A DNA stretch of 64,000 nt from Acidobacteriota bacterium (GCA_013289585.1 JABCZR010000003.1:124001-188000); one strand, 5' to 3'; shown: positions 38,600-48,016, numbered from the stretch's first letter. Notes: generated by a model from the sequence alone, not told the origin. Made by a program: numbers and translations.

Positions 38600-40407
38600 C
38601 CTTTATTTCACTTCGAAGCAAGTTTCTGCGTCCGGCAATTCTTTCCCTTTTGTTTACATTGACTCTCAGCAGTTCCAGCAAAGCGACGATTCAGTACGCT
38701 GTGTCGCTGGAGCATCCGGAGCAGCACTTATTTCATGTAACGATGACCATTCCGGATGTGACTGGCGAAGTGGTTGCGAAGATGCCGGCGTGGAATGCGC
38801 TGTACCAGATTCGTGATTTCAGTTATCACGTGCGGCAGGTCGAGGCATTCGTTGGTTCCGAGAGGGCACCAATCGAAAAGCTGGACAAGCAAACGTGGCG
38901 CATCCGTGGCACGGGGACGATTAAGATTTCATACGCAATGTATTGGGATGAGAATGGCCCTTTTGCATCGCAACTGAACTCGGGCCACGCCTTTATCAAC
39001 CCCGCGATGATCCTTATGTATATCCCGGATCGCCGGGCCGAACCCACGTCGCTTTTCTTGAACGATGTCCCATTGGACTGGGGAATCGAGACGGCGTCAC
39101 CTTGGAGCATTTTTCAGAGCGGCCCCAACCGCGTGCTTGCGGTTCAGAGCCCGAACTATGACGAGCTCGTGGACGGCCCGATTGAGGTTGGTAAATTTCA
39201 AGAGTTCGACTTACCAGGGGTATCGCCGCGCGTAACTGTAGTCATAGATGGGGATAACTGGAAGAAGAAAAAAGTCGAAGAGGACCTGAGACGCATCTGC
39301 CAGTACGAGTTGAAGCTGATGGACGGAGCGCCATTCGAACGCTACACATTTATCCTGCACATTGGAAAAGGTTCCGGCGGTGGAGGAATGGAACACATGA
39401 ACTCGACCGCAATTGGCGTGCCGTCGGATGAATTCCTGGACGGAGTGGCGGCGCACGAATTCTTTCATTTGTGGAATGTGAAGCGCATACGGCCCGCGTC
39501 ATTGGAGCCGGTGGACTATTCGAAGGAACAGTACACGCGCGCACTGTGGTTTGCGGAGGGCGTGACGAGCACTTACGGGTCGTACACGCTGGTGCGCAGC
39601 GGACTCTGGAGCAAGGAGCAGTTCTACCTTGACCTGAGCCAGCAGATCAGCGAACTGGAAAACCGCCCCGCCAATCGATGGCAGAGCGCTGAGCAATCGA
39701 GCCTGGATGCCTGGCTGGAGAGATATCCGCTCTACAATCAGCCGGAATATAGCGTTTCCTACTACACCAAGGGGCAAGTGTTGGGAGATTTGCTGGACAT
39801 TTTGATTCGAGACCGCACCAACAACGAGAGAAGTCTGGACGATGTCATGCGCGCGATGAACACGGATTTCGCGAAGCAGGGGAAACCCTATCGGGACAGC
39901 CTGGACATCCGCTTGACGGCGGAAGAGGTTGCGGGTGGATCGTTTGCGGATTTTTTCCAGAAATACGTTGCGGGCACTGAGCCGTTCCCTTATCAGCGGG
40001 TTCTGGCGTTGGCTGGGATGGAGCTGCGAATGACGGAGCATAGCCGGCCAACTCTTGGCTTTTCCATGGAACGTGATGCGACCGGCGCCGTGAGCGTGCA
40101 GGCTGTGATTGCCGAAAGCCCCGCCGCCGAAGCCGGTCTGCGCGCGGGGGATGTCATCTTCACATGGAATGGCGCTGAACCTCCACGCCGTTTGGAGCGC
40201 TGGCTGCGGGAACAGAAGGCCGGTGACATTTTGAAGTTGAAGGTTCGCAGGGAAGAGAAAGAAGTGACGATCGAAGTGCGGTTGGGTGAAATCAAAGAGA
40301 CGTTTTATGGCGTGTCTGAGGATTCGCATGCGAACGAAAAGGCTCGGCGAATCCGCGACGGTTTGCTGCATGGCGTGACCAGCGCCGTCACAGTTCCCGT
40401 TCACTAA
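38596..40407 (+). CDS. secreted M61-family peptidase with PDZ domain
   Basis: The gene encodes 603 aa from a GTG overlapping the mpl stop (GTGA). A signal peptide covers about 1-28. The N-terminal M61 beta domain leads to the zinc site His287, His291 and probably Glu321 (AAHEFFHLWNVKRIRP, LWFAEGVTSTYG). A PDZ domain (about 465-570, VIAESPAAEAGLRAGDVIFT) ends the protein. M61 enzymes are glycyl aminopeptidases that prefer N-terminal Gly or Ala. It is exported. Coupling to two murein-recycling genes is notable but does not prove a shared pathway. Confidence 0.93.
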   Translation: MTFISLRSKFLRPAILSLLFTLTLSSSSKATIQYAVSLEHPEQHLFHVTMTIPDVTGEVVAKMPAWNALYQIRDFSYHVRQVEAFVGSERAPIEKLDKQTWRIRGTGTIKISYAMYWDENGPFASQLNSGHAFINPAMILMYIPDRRAEPTSLFLNDVPLDWGIETASPWSIFQSGPNRVLAVQSPNYDELVDGPIEVGKFQEFDLPGVSPRVTVVIDGDNWKKKKVEEDLRRICQYELKLMDGAPFERYTFILHIGKGSGGGGMEHMNSTAIGVPSDEFLDGVAAHEFFHLWNVKRIRPASLEPVDYSKEQYTRALWFAEGVTSTYGSYTLVRSGLWSKEQFYLDLSQQISELENRPANRWQSAEQSSLDAWLERYPLYNQPEYSVSYYTKGQVLGDLLDILIRDRTNNERSLDDVMRAMNTDFAKQGKPYRDSLDIRLTAEEVAGGSFADFFQKYVAGTEPFPYQRVLALAGMELRMTEHSRPTLGFSMERDATGAVSVQAVIAESPAAEAGLRAGDVIFTWNGAEPPRRLERWLREQKAGDILKLKVRREEKEVTIEVRLGEIKETFYGVSEDSHANEKARRIRDGLLHGVTSAVTVPVH

Positions 40408-40473
40408 TCCGGCGGGCGGTTCCACGTTGCGCTTGACCCACGACTCAGGATTCGAGACAGTGCTGCCAGCTTC

Positions 40474-41253
40474 ATGCTTCGCACTCTTTTCATCGCGGTA
40501 TTTCTTTCCGTCTACATCCTGCTGGTCGGGCCGCCGCTGCTGGTCTATACGCTGATCAGCGGGAATCCTGATCCAATCTATTGGGCGGGAATCAATGGAG
40601 TGATGTTTTTCGTTCGCGCAGTGGGCGTGCGAGTCCGCGTGGAGGGCCGGGAGCGGATTCCGCCGGGAGTTTGTCTTTTCGTGGCGAACCACACCAGCTC
40701 CGCGGATGCGCCGGCCGTTGTCGGCGCAATTCCGCGGAGGATTGCGATTCTTCTGAAGGAGTCTTTATTCAAGTGGCCGATCGTCGGCCAGGCGTTCCGG
40801 TCGGTGCACTTTATTCCTGTGAACCGAGGCCTGCATGAGTCGGCCATCGCCAGCGTGGAGAAGGCCGCAGAAGCGATGCGAGGTGGGCAATCGTTGTTGA
40901 TCTATCCGGAGGGCACGCGCAGCCCCGATGGGCGGCTGCAGCGGTTCAAGAAGGGCGCCGTGGTCATGGCTATCAAAGCGGGTGTGCCGATTGTGCCGAT
41001 CGCCTGTTCGGGGGCGCAGAAGATCATGGAAAAGCGATCGATGGTGATTCGTCCAGGGGAAATTGTGGTCGAATTTCTGGAACCGATAGATTCTGCGAAG
41101 TATTCACTCGACGAGCGGGAGACGCTGAATGAGCGCGTTCGAATGGCTCTCGCGGCAGCCTTGCCTTCCGACCAGCAACCCAACGATGCGCGCGACGGGG
41201 CACCGCTTTCGGGTGGAGTTGATCAGGAAACCGAGGATGCCAATGCGAGTTAA
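40474..41253 (+). CDS. plsC: 1-acylglycerol-3-phosphate acyltransferase
   Basis: The gene encodes 259 aa. An N-terminal membrane segment (about 4-25) precedes the acyltransferase motifs: HTSSAD in FVANHTSSADAPAVVG (HX4D), FIPVNRG, and LIYPEGTRSPDGRLQRFKKG. It adds the second acyl chain to lysophosphatidic acid to give phosphatidic acid at the inner membrane. Motifs and length are normal. The NIF3-like gene starts 11 bp before its end. Confidence 0.93.
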   Translation: MLRTLFIAVFLSVYILLVGPPLLVYTLISGNPDPIYWAGINGVMFFVRAVGVRVRVEGRERIPPGVCLFVANHTSSADAPAVVGAIPRRIAILLKESLFKWPIVGQAFRSVHFIPVNRGLHESAIASVEKAAEAMRGGQSLLIYPEGTRSPDGRLQRFKKGAVVMAIKAGVPIVPIACSGAQKIMEKRSMVIRPGEIVVEFLEPIDSAKYSLDERETLNERVRMALAAALPSDQQPNDARDGAPLSGGVDQETEDANAS

Positions 41254-42130
41254 CAAGAGGATGGTGAAAGCGTGCTCGTTCCTCGGCATAGGTACGCTAG
41301 TCTTGTTGAGACTAGTGGCCGCGCAGCAAAAGCAACTGACGGCGCACGAGGTAGTCGCGCTCATACAGCAGCATGTGGGAGTGCCGTGGCAGGCCGAGAC
41401 AGTGGACACGTTCAAGGCCGGCAACCCGGACGCCGCCGTAACAGGAATCGCGGTGACGATGATGGCCACGATGGACGTTCTTCAGCGTGCGGCGGCTTCC
41501 GGCGACAATCTGATCATTACTCACGAGCCGACTTTCTACAATCATCTGGATAAACTCGATCAGCTTGGAGAAAAGGAGAACGATCCGGTCCTGGCCGCAA
41601 AGCTGGCGTTCATTGCAGAACACAAGCTCGTCGTGTGGCGGTTTCACGATCACTGGCATAGGCGCCGGCCGGACGGGATTATCGCCGGAATGGTGCACGC
41701 GCTCGGGTGGGAAAAGTATCAGGACGCCAAAAACGATTTCCTCTTTTCTATTCCTGAAACGACTTTCGAGAAGCTAGCGGGAGAACTCAAGTCGCGGTTA
41801 TCTACGCACGCAATGCGCATTATTGGCGATCCGATGCTGAAAGTGAAGCGCGTAGCGTTTGTTCCAGGCGCTTCGGGATTTGCGGCGGAGACGCGCGCGC
41901 TGGAAATGCCCGGTGTCGATGTTCTCATAACGGGTGAATCGCGCGAATGGGAAACCGTGGAGTATGTGGCCGACGCGGTTACTCAGGGAAAGAGCAAGGG
42001 GCTGATTATTCTTGGCCACATTCCGTCTGAACAGGCGGGCATGGAGGAGTGCGCGCGCTGGCTGAAGACGTTCATGAACGGGGTGCGTGTCGATTTCGTG
42101 GTGACGGACGATCCGTTCTGGAAGAATTAG
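41243..42130 (+). CDS. NIF3-like metal-site protein with signal sequence
   Basis: The gene encodes 295 aa from ATG 41243 (GAGGA 6 nt upstream), overlapping plsC by 11 bp. Residues 1-27 look like a signal peptide or anchor (VKACSFLGIGTLVLLRLVAA). The rest is NIF3/DUF34-like: GIAVTMMATMDVLQRA, NLIITHEPTFYNHLD, HDHWHRRRPDGI and the C-terminal GVDVLITGESREWETVEYV and GLIILGHIPSEQAGM. NIF3 proteins hold two metal ions in hexamers and are normally cytosolic with unclear function. An exported member is uncommon. The THEPTFY motif stands where many family members have THHP. Confidence 0.82.
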   Translation: MRVNKRMVKACSFLGIGTLVLLRLVAAQQKQLTAHEVVALIQQHVGVPWQAETVDTFKAGNPDAAVTGIAVTMMATMDVLQRAAASGDNLIITHEPTFYNHLDKLDQLGEKENDPVLAAKLAFIAEHKLVVWRFHDHWHRRRPDGIIAGMVHALGWEKYQDAKNDFLFSIPETTFEKLAGELKSRLSTHAMRIIGDPMLKVKRVAFVPGASGFAAETRALEMPGVDVLITGESREWETVEYVADAVTQGKSKGLIILGHIPSEQAGMEECARWLKTFMNGVRVDFVVTDDPFWKN

Positions 42131-43161
42131 GATTTGAGCCGCTCAATTTCTGATTCCAGTTCGCGGACGCGCCTTTGCAAGTCTGGAAGCCGGTTGAGGG
42201 CCGCTACAGTTTTCAGCCATTCGCGATTCTCTACCGCTGGATATCCCGAATAAAGCGATTGCGGCGGTACGTCGTTGGGAACGCCGCTTTGCGCCGTCAG
42301 AACGGAACCGTCGCCGACGGTGAGGTGCCCAGCAGTACCCACCTGGCCAGCAAGGATACAGTTCTTCCCGATTCTGGTTGAGCCGGCAAGGCCGACCTGG
42401 CCGCAGAGCAGCGTGTTGGCGCCCACGCGTGAGGCGTGCCCCACCAGAACGAGATCATCGAGCTTGGCGCCACGGCCGATGCGCGTCTCGCCTACGGTTG
42501 CGCGATCGACGCAGGCGTTGGCCTGGACTTCCACGTCGTCTTCGAGCACGGCCGGGCCCGGCTGCTGCATTTTGTACCAGCCGCCGTCTTTCTGTTTGGC
42601 GAAGCCGAAACCGTCCCCGCCGATGATCGCCCCATTTTGCAGAATTACACGATGGCCGACGCGGCAGAACTCGCGCACAATCGCGTGCGCATGAGCGAAG
42701 AAATCATCGCCAATCTTCGCTCCGCGATAAATGGTTACGGAGCTGTGGAGGACCGCGTTGCGCCCGATTTCAACATCCTCATCCACGAAACAGTAGGGTC
42801 CTACGTGCGCTCCTTCTCCGATACGCGCGGTTTTCGCGATGACAGCTGTCGGATGAATCGCCGGGGCATAGCGCGGCGGTTGATAGAAAAGTTCAATGGC
42901 GTGCGCGAAAGCCAGGTAGGGGTTCGCCGTGCGCAGAGCCGCCAAAGGGGGGAGGGATGGATCGCGAGTCAGCGCGATGCCTTCTTCGACGAGAACCGCG
43001 GATGCGCGAGTGGTCTTTAGAAGCGGGAAGTAGCGCCGGTTAGCGAGAAAGGTAATTTGACCGGTTTCGGCTTGCTCAATTCCGGCAACCGCGCCAATTT
43101 CAATGTCGGGCGAGCCCTCCAGGCGGCATCCCAGTTTCTGCGCGACTTCAGAAAGTTTCAT
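42127..43161 (-). CDS. lpxD: UDP-3-O-acylglucosamine N-acyltransferase LpxD
   Basis: The gene encodes 344 aa from ATG 43161 (GAGGAG 8 nt upstream). The N-terminal uridine-binding domain (ITFLANRRYFPLLKTTRASA) is followed by a left-handed beta helix of hexapeptide repeats (IHPTAVIAKTARIGEGAHVG to HLTVGDGSVLTAQSGV), with the conserved NGAIIGGDGFGF region and catalytic His in LVLVGHASRVG. A short coiled tail (LPDLQRRVRELESEIERL) ends it. It adds the N-linked acyl chain in lipid A synthesis. No other lpx gene is adjacent. It shows the host makes lipopolysaccharide. Confidence 0.95.
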   Translation of the reverse strand: MKLSEVAQKLGCRLEGSPDIEIGAVAGIEQAETGQITFLANRRYFPLLKTTRASAVLVEEGIALTRDPSLPPLAALRTANPYLAFAHAIELFYQPPRYAPAIHPTAVIAKTARIGEGAHVGPYCFVDEDVEIGRNAVLHSSVTIYRGAKIGDDFFAHAHAIVREFCRVGHRVILQNGAIIGGDGFGFAKQKDGGWYKMQQPGPAVLEDDVEVQANACVDRATVGETRIGRGAKLDDLVLVGHASRVGANTLLCGQVGLAGSTRIGKNCILAGQVGTAGHLTVGDGSVLTAQSGVPNDVPPQSLYSGYPAVENREWLKTVAALNRLPDLQRRVRELESEIERLKS

Positions 43162-43238
43162 GGAGCGGCTCCTCAAGAGTTTTTGGGCCTTCGTGCGAGT
43201 CTCGCATAGGCCAAAGAGGGAAGTACAGGCGGTCGGGC

Positions 43239-43733
43239 TTACTCGTTGAAGAGGCGGGGTTGAGCGGCGGCCGCCGCAGCGGCTGCAGGCTTTCTACGGG
43301 CAATTCCCACCACTCCGAGGACTGTGACTTCAGAGAGTGCGGCGCGCGGAACGAAGATGCGGTCGGTGGTCGAATTCAGGTCCGGATGTGTGATTTGTAC
43401 TCCATTGTCGAGCAGCGAAAGCAAATCGTTGGGAACGACACCTTCCAAGGTCTCACCATCGGTATAGCGAAGCCGGACCCAAAGTCCATCGAGTTTTGGC
43501 CGGCTAAGGAACGCTTTGCGTTCCGGTTCGAAATCGTCTGAAAACTCTCGAACGAAAAAAACGGAGCGAACTTTGCCCAGGGGAATCTCAACGTGTTCGC
43601 CATCGGGGGTCAAGAGGTCAACGGGATCGCACTGCCCCAGGCGAACAGGATTCAGATACCCGCGCAACGGTCTCTTGTCGGCGAGCACAATGATGACCTT
43701 CTTGTGAGTGGTGGCTGGGGTTCTATTCTTCAA
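43239..43733 (-). CDS. conserved-looking protein of unknown function
   Basis: The gene encodes 164 aa without signal peptide or membrane helix. Two similar beta-rich parts are seen: VIIVLADKRPLRGYLNPV with VDLLTPDGEHVEIPLGKVRS, and LWVRLRYTDGETLEGVVPND with the segment ending DRIFVPRAALSEVTVLGVV. The pattern of a strand, a ligand-like loop and IPL/VPR turn suggests a duplicated small barrel. The C-terminus is Ala-rich (PAAAAAAAAQP). It lies between lpxD and the divergent murJ. I do not recognise a named function. Confidence 0.75.
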   Translation of the reverse strand: MKNRTPATTHKKVIIVLADKRPLRGYLNPVRLGQCDPVDLLTPDGEHVEIPLGKVRSVFFVREFSDDFEPERKAFLSRPKLDGLWVRLRYTDGETLEGVVPNDLLSLLDNGVQITHPDLNSTTDRIFVPRAALSEVTVLGVVGIARRKPAAAAAAAAQPRLFNE

Positions 43734-43766
43734 GATTTAGCCGTTCGCAGGCCCGGATGGCCCGAA

Positions 43767-43796
43767 TTTGCCAATCGGCAAAATGTATGTTATGTT
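43767..43796 (+). promoter_or_regulatory. murJ promoter with palindrome over the -35 box
   Basis: TTGCCA (43768-43773) and TATGTT (43791-43796) are exactly 17 bp apart. A perfect 6-bp inverted repeat (TTTGCC-AATC-GGCAAA, 43767-43782) covers the -35 box, so a repressor could bind there. The region also lies upstream of the divergent unknown gene. Confidence 0.6.
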
Positions 43797-43857
43797 AAGC
43801 TCGTTTTCCTGTCAACTCATTGTTTTCATTAGGGTTAGGGCCCCGGAGCGCCGCCCG

Positions 43858-45456
43858 TTGACCGAAAAAAAAGACATCCTCAAGTCGGCTTCGATCATCA
43901 CCCTGGTCACCATCGTCAGCCGCGTACTCGGCTACGTGCGTGACCAGCGCATCACGCTTCTCCTTGGAACCACGTTTGCCGCCGACGCGTACGTTCTAGC
44001 GTACCGCATACCCAACCTTTTCCGACGCCTGGTGGCCGAAGGCTCGATGACGGCCTCCTTTATCCCTGTCTTCACCGGGTATCTGAGAGAGAAGCCGAAA
44101 AAGGACGTCTGGGAGTTCGCGAATAAGCTTTTCTGGACATTGGCACTTGTCGCCGCGGTGATCACCATTCTGGGCATGGTTTTCTCCCCCGCGGTCGTTC
44201 AATTGTTCTCGGGGGCTAATGTAGCCCGAAGCCAGGCTGTGGACCTGAACCGCATCATCTTCCCTTATCTGTTCTTCATCTCGCTGGCGGCGCTGGCGAT
44301 GGGCATTCTCAACTGCTTTCACGTGTTTGGACTGCCCGCCGCGACGCCGGTGCTGCTCAATGTGGCGACTATCCTCTTTTCGTTCGGGATTGTGTGGCAT
44401 TACATCGGAGACCCGGCCAAATCACTGGCGATTGGGGTTCTAGTCGGAGGCGTTCTTCAATTCCTGGTGCAAGTGCCTTCGCTGGTGCAGCGCGGGATGA
44501 AGTTCACTTTCGGCATTTCCTTTACCCACCCGGCAATCAAGGATGTGGCCCGTTTGATGCTCCCGCGGCTTTTCGGCATTGGCATCGGGCAGATCAACCT
44601 TCTGATCGATACGAAGTTTGCGACCGCCAGCCGCATGCCTAGTGGCAGCCTTGCCGCGCTCTACGTTGCCGATCGCGTAATGGAGCTGGTGCTTGGCGGT
44701 TACGCCATCGCGGTGGCGACTGCAATTCTGCCCATGATGTCGCATCAGGCGGCCGCCAAGGATTTTGAATCCCTCAAGAAAACGCTGTCCTTCTCCGTTC
44801 GAATCGTTGCATTTATCACCATCCCCGCGGCTTTGGGCTTGATGATCTTGCGCGAACCGATTATTCGCGTGCTCTTTCAGCACGGCCAGTTCGTCGCCGA
44901 ATCCACGCGGCTGACGGCCCGCGCCTTGCTTTACTACTCCATCGGGTTGCCGGCGCTGGCATCGGTCAAGTTGATCGTCCCGGCATTCTACTCCACTCGC
45001 GACACGCGCACGCCCGTGATCGTAGCTTCGATCTCCCTGGTCCTGAACATCGTGCTCAACATCGTTTTCATCCAGTTTTTCTTCAAGCGCGTTCAGAACG
45101 GAGGCCCGGCGCTGGCCACGGCCCTGGCGACGTTCTTCGATTTCTTCGCGCTCTTTATCATCTTTCGAATTCGGTATGGCGCGATGGGAACCATGGACAT
45201 CCTGCGTTCGTTTTCCAAAGTGTTTCTGTGCTCCAGCCTGATGGGCGTAGCTTGCTGGTTTGGAAACTACTACACGGCATTCACCGTGCACTCGCGGTTT
45301 CTCGTGCAACTCCTTGTTTTTGCCGGACTGATCGGCGGCGCCACGGTGCTCTACCTGGCCCTGGCCTGGCTTTTTCGATGCCATGAGATCGAAGAGGTTT
45401 ATGGTATCGCCACACGGCGCACGGCCGGCGGTGGCAACGGTTACGCGGAGCCCTGA
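43858..45456 (+). CDS. murJ: lipid II flippase MurJ
   Basis: The gene encodes 532 aa from TTG 43858 (GGAGCG 9 nt upstream). About 14 membrane segments are present. The family segments are ITLVTIVSRVLGYVRDQRIT, FAADAYVLAYRIPNLFRRLV, EGSMTASFIPVFTGYL and VRIVAFITIPAALGLMILRE. MurJ flips lipid-linked murein precursor across the inner membrane. Upstream extension to 43768 would run through the promoter and is unlikely. The xer gene starts in its stop (TGATG). Confidence 0.94.
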   Translation: MTEKKDILKSASIITLVTIVSRVLGYVRDQRITLLLGTTFAADAYVLAYRIPNLFRRLVAEGSMTASFIPVFTGYLREKPKKDVWEFANKLFWTLALVAAVITILGMVFSPAVVQLFSGANVARSQAVDLNRIIFPYLFFISLAALAMGILNCFHVFGLPAATPVLLNVATILFSFGIVWHYIGDPAKSLAIGVLVGGVLQFLVQVPSLVQRGMKFTFGISFTHPAIKDVARLMLPRLFGIGIGQINLLIDTKFATASRMPSGSLAALYVADRVMELVLGGYAIAVATAILPMMSHQAAAKDFESLKKTLSFSVRIVAFITIPAALGLMILREPIIRVLFQHGQFVAESTRLTARALLYYSIGLPALASVKLIVPAFYSTRDTRTPVIVASISLVLNIVLNIVFIQFFFKRVQNGGPALATALATFFDFFALFIIFRIRYGAMGTMDILRSFSKVFLCSSLMGVACWFGNYYTAFTVHSRFLVQLLVFAGLIGGATVLYLALAWLFRCHEIEEVYGIATRRTAGGGNGYAEP

Positions 45457-46349
45457 TGGAAATCTCAGCTGCAATTTCGTCGTTTTTGACTCACGTTAAG
45501 GTCGAAAAAGGCCTGTCCTCTAACACGGTCTCCGCCTATCACCGTGACCTGGCAAAGTTCGATGAGTTTGCCAAGAAATCCAGGCTCAGCCTGGAGTCCG
45601 TCAGCCGGGACGACCTGGTTGATTTCCTGGCGTCGCTCTATCGCCAGAAGCTGGAGAGCAAGACCGTGGCGCGGCATCTCGTTACTCTGCGGAATTTCTT
45701 TCGCTACGCGCAAATCCAGGATTTGATTGCCGCCGATCCCTCGGTGAACCTGGAATCGCCAAAAATCCGACGCTCGTTGCCGGGATACCTCCGCCTGGAG
45801 GAAGTCGAACGGCTCCTAGCGGAGCCCGATTCGAAAACTTCACTCGGATTGAGGGACCGCGCCATGCTCGAGGTCTTGTACTCCACGGGCCTGCGCGTTT
45901 CCGAACTCACCGGCCTGCGTGTTACCGACCTTGACACCAAGGTGGGTTGCGTACGTTGCATCGGCAAGGGGGACAAGGAGCGCATCGTTCCCGTTGGTAA
46001 GAAGGCGCTGGGAATGGTGGACAAATATCTTCGCGATGCCCGGCCGAAACTTCTTGCCAAGGGCGCGAGTACTCCGACTCTGTTCGTCAATCGCAGAGGG
46101 CGTCAATTAAGCCGCGTGGGAGTCTGGAAAATTCTCTCAGCCTACGGGCGCCGAGCGGGTCTTCGTACGGCGCTGACGCCGCACATGCTCCGCCACAGTT
46201 TTGCGACCCATTTACTCGAACGTGGCGCGGACCTGCGATCCGTGCAGCTCATGCTGGGGCACGCGGACATTTCGACGACACAAATCTATACGCACGTCGT
46301 CGAAGAGCGGTTGAAGCAGATTTACAAAGCGCATCACCCGCGTGCATAA
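45456..46349 (+). CDS. xerD: Xer-type tyrosine recombinase
   Basis: The gene encodes 297 aa. The N-terminal SAM-like core-binding domain (about 8-90) has LSSNTVSAYHRDLAKF. The catalytic set is complete: Arg147 (STGLRVSEL), Lys171 (GKGDKERIVP), His243 and Arg246 (HMLRHSFATHLL), His269 (LGHADISTTQIYTHV) and Tyr278. It resolves chromosome dimers at dif sites with its XerC/D partner. The HMLRHSFATHLLERGADLRS region favours XerD over XerC. It is coupled to murJ by a 1-bp overlap. Confidence 0.93.
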   Translation: MEISAAISSFLTHVKVEKGLSSNTVSAYHRDLAKFDEFAKKSRLSLESVSRDDLVDFLASLYRQKLESKTVARHLVTLRNFFRYAQIQDLIAADPSVNLESPKIRRSLPGYLRLEEVERLLAEPDSKTSLGLRDRAMLEVLYSTGLRVSELTGLRVTDLDTKVGCVRCIGKGDKERIVPVGKKALGMVDKYLRDARPKLLAKGASTPTLFVNRRGRQLSRVGVWKILSAYGRRAGLRTALTPHMLRHSFATHLLERGADLRSVQLMLGHADISTTQIYTHVVEERLKQIYKAHHPRA

Positions 46350-46425
46350 CGCGGCAGGCCAAAGGAAACAATTGCGGGTGCCTCCGGCGCGTTCTGCGCG
46401 GACACCCTGAAGCTGAAGGAGCGCA

Positions 46426-47943
46426 ATGCCAGACTATATGTTTTTGTTGGAAAGCCGGCTCTCGCCGGAACAACGCGCCGCGATGATGCGCGTGCAGGAA
46501 CTCTCCGCGGCTCTAGGATTCAACGTCTATCTGACCGGCGGGACCGTCCGCGATCTCGTCACCGGCGCATCTCTCCGCGATCTGGACTTCACCGTGGAAG
46601 GCAATCCCTCGAAGATCGCTCATGAATTGGAGAAGGGCGGCGCGAAAATCCTGGTCGACGACGAAAAACTTCGCCAGGTCGAATTGCTCTTTGCCGGCGA
46701 TTGCGATGGCAGCATTTCCGGAGCTCGTGACGACCACTATGTTCGCCCGGGAACCCGCCCGGAGATTCGCTGGTCGACGATCATGGAGGATCTCCGACGC
46801 CGCGATTTCTCCCTCAATGCCATCGCCATTTCCCTGAACCCCGCCTCGCGCGGCCTGCTCCTCGACCCGACGAACGGGCTGTCAGATATCGAGCGTGCCG
46901 AAGTGCGCGCGCTGACTATTCACAGTTTCACGAATCGGCCGGTCCGTCTGTTGCGCGTGTTGCGCTTCGCGGCGCGCATGGGGTTCAAGGTGGAAGCGCG
47001 GACGCAGGAATGGTTCGACCTGGCGATCGAGCGCGAGCTCCAGAACACGATTACTCCCGAGGATGCCGGCGGGGAACTTCGCGCCGCAGCTCGCGAGGAA
47101 CGGCCGGCGGTTGTGCTGAAATCCTGGGAGGAGCACGATCTCCTCGAGGCGGTGAATCCCGTCCTGGCAAAGAAGCATCCGGACTACGATGCCATCAACC
47201 GGCTGATGAAAGTGCGGGAAGATTTGTTCACCGCGGGATTCCGGCCTCGTCTTGCTACGCCCATGCTGCTGGCCATTCTAGGGCGCTTGAAGGATAGAGA
47301 GCAGGCGAACCTTCTCGGAAAAGCGGGATTCCGCTCGGCCGAAGTGGCGACGGTGCTGGAATTCGAAAACGAGGCGCTGGAAGCACAGAAGGAGCTGCTT
47401 GGACGGAAAATGAATGCTCCCGTGGATTCCTACCGGTTCCTGGAAAAGCTTCCGCTCGATCAAATGGCTTATCTGTTGGCAGAGTCGAACAAGTCCGCGG
47501 CACTCTCGAAAATCCGTGCGTATCTCAACAAGTGGCGACCGATCCGCCTCGGAGTCCCCGTCGTGGCTTCTGAACTAGAAGCTCTGGGAATGCCGCGAGG
47601 GCCGAAATTTGACCAGGTTGTTGAACAGGTATTCGCCATGCAGCTTACCGGCCGGGGAAAGACGCCCGAAGAGCGTGTAAAGATTCTGCGAAAGCTTTCT
47701 GGGATCAAGGAACAGCCGAAAAAGAAGGAAAAAGAAAAGAAGCCGGCGAAGGGCACGGACAAAGCTCACGCTGCGGCGGCGATGGGCGACGCCGCCAAAC
47801 ACAAGCATGCTGCTGCTGCGGCCGACGCCAAACACGCGGGGAAAGAAAAACCCGTGTCATCAAAAGCGGCAGGGAAGCATGCCGCAGCGGTGCATCGCGC
47901 CAAAGCTGCGGCCTTCGCAAAGAAGCACGGAAAGCGCAAGTAG
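46426..47943 (+). CDS. CCA-adding/poly(A) polymerase-family enzyme with H1-like tail
   Basis: The gene encodes 505 aa. The nucleotidyltransferase head has GGTVRD (38-43), the metal aspartates in RDLDF (52-54) and RRRDFSLNAIA; RLLRVLRFAARMGFKVEART and the helical neck follow. It may add CCA to tRNA or, as a split A-adding or CC-adding form, part of it. From about residue 430 the protein turns into a Lys/Ala/His-rich tail (KKKEKEKKPAKGTDKAHAAA to AKAAAFAKKHGKRK) like histone H1 or AlgP. Such a tail is not normal for the family. CCA, A or CC specificity is not decided. Confidence 0.88.
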   Translation: MPDYMFLLESRLSPEQRAAMMRVQELSAALGFNVYLTGGTVRDLVTGASLRDLDFTVEGNPSKIAHELEKGGAKILVDDEKLRQVELLFAGDCDGSISGARDDHYVRPGTRPEIRWSTIMEDLRRRDFSLNAIAISLNPASRGLLLDPTNGLSDIERAEVRALTIHSFTNRPVRLLRVLRFAARMGFKVEARTQEWFDLAIERELQNTITPEDAGGELRAAAREERPAVVLKSWEEHDLLEAVNPVLAKKHPDYDAINRLMKVREDLFTAGFRPRLATPMLLAILGRLKDREQANLLGKAGFRSAEVATVLEFENEALEAQKELLGRKMNAPVDSYRFLEKLPLDQMAYLLAESNKSAALSKIRAYLNKWRPIRLGVPVVASELEALGMPRGPKFDQVVEQVFAMQLTGRGKTPEERVKILRKLSGIKEQPKKKEKEKKPAKGTDKAHAAAAMGDAAKHKHAAAAADAKHAGKEKPVSSKAAGKHAAAVHRAKAAAFAKKHGKRK

Positions 47944-48016
47944 GGCTTGTGCTCCACGAGCTTAGTGGCCTGTGGGAAACGTCAGAATGCGTAATGCAAT
48001 TCTCCTGAGGGAGCCG

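Noticed and set aside
44440-45474. 344-codon minus-strand frame opposite murJ
   Set aside because: Highly charged composition without domains, antisense to a full-length MurJ.
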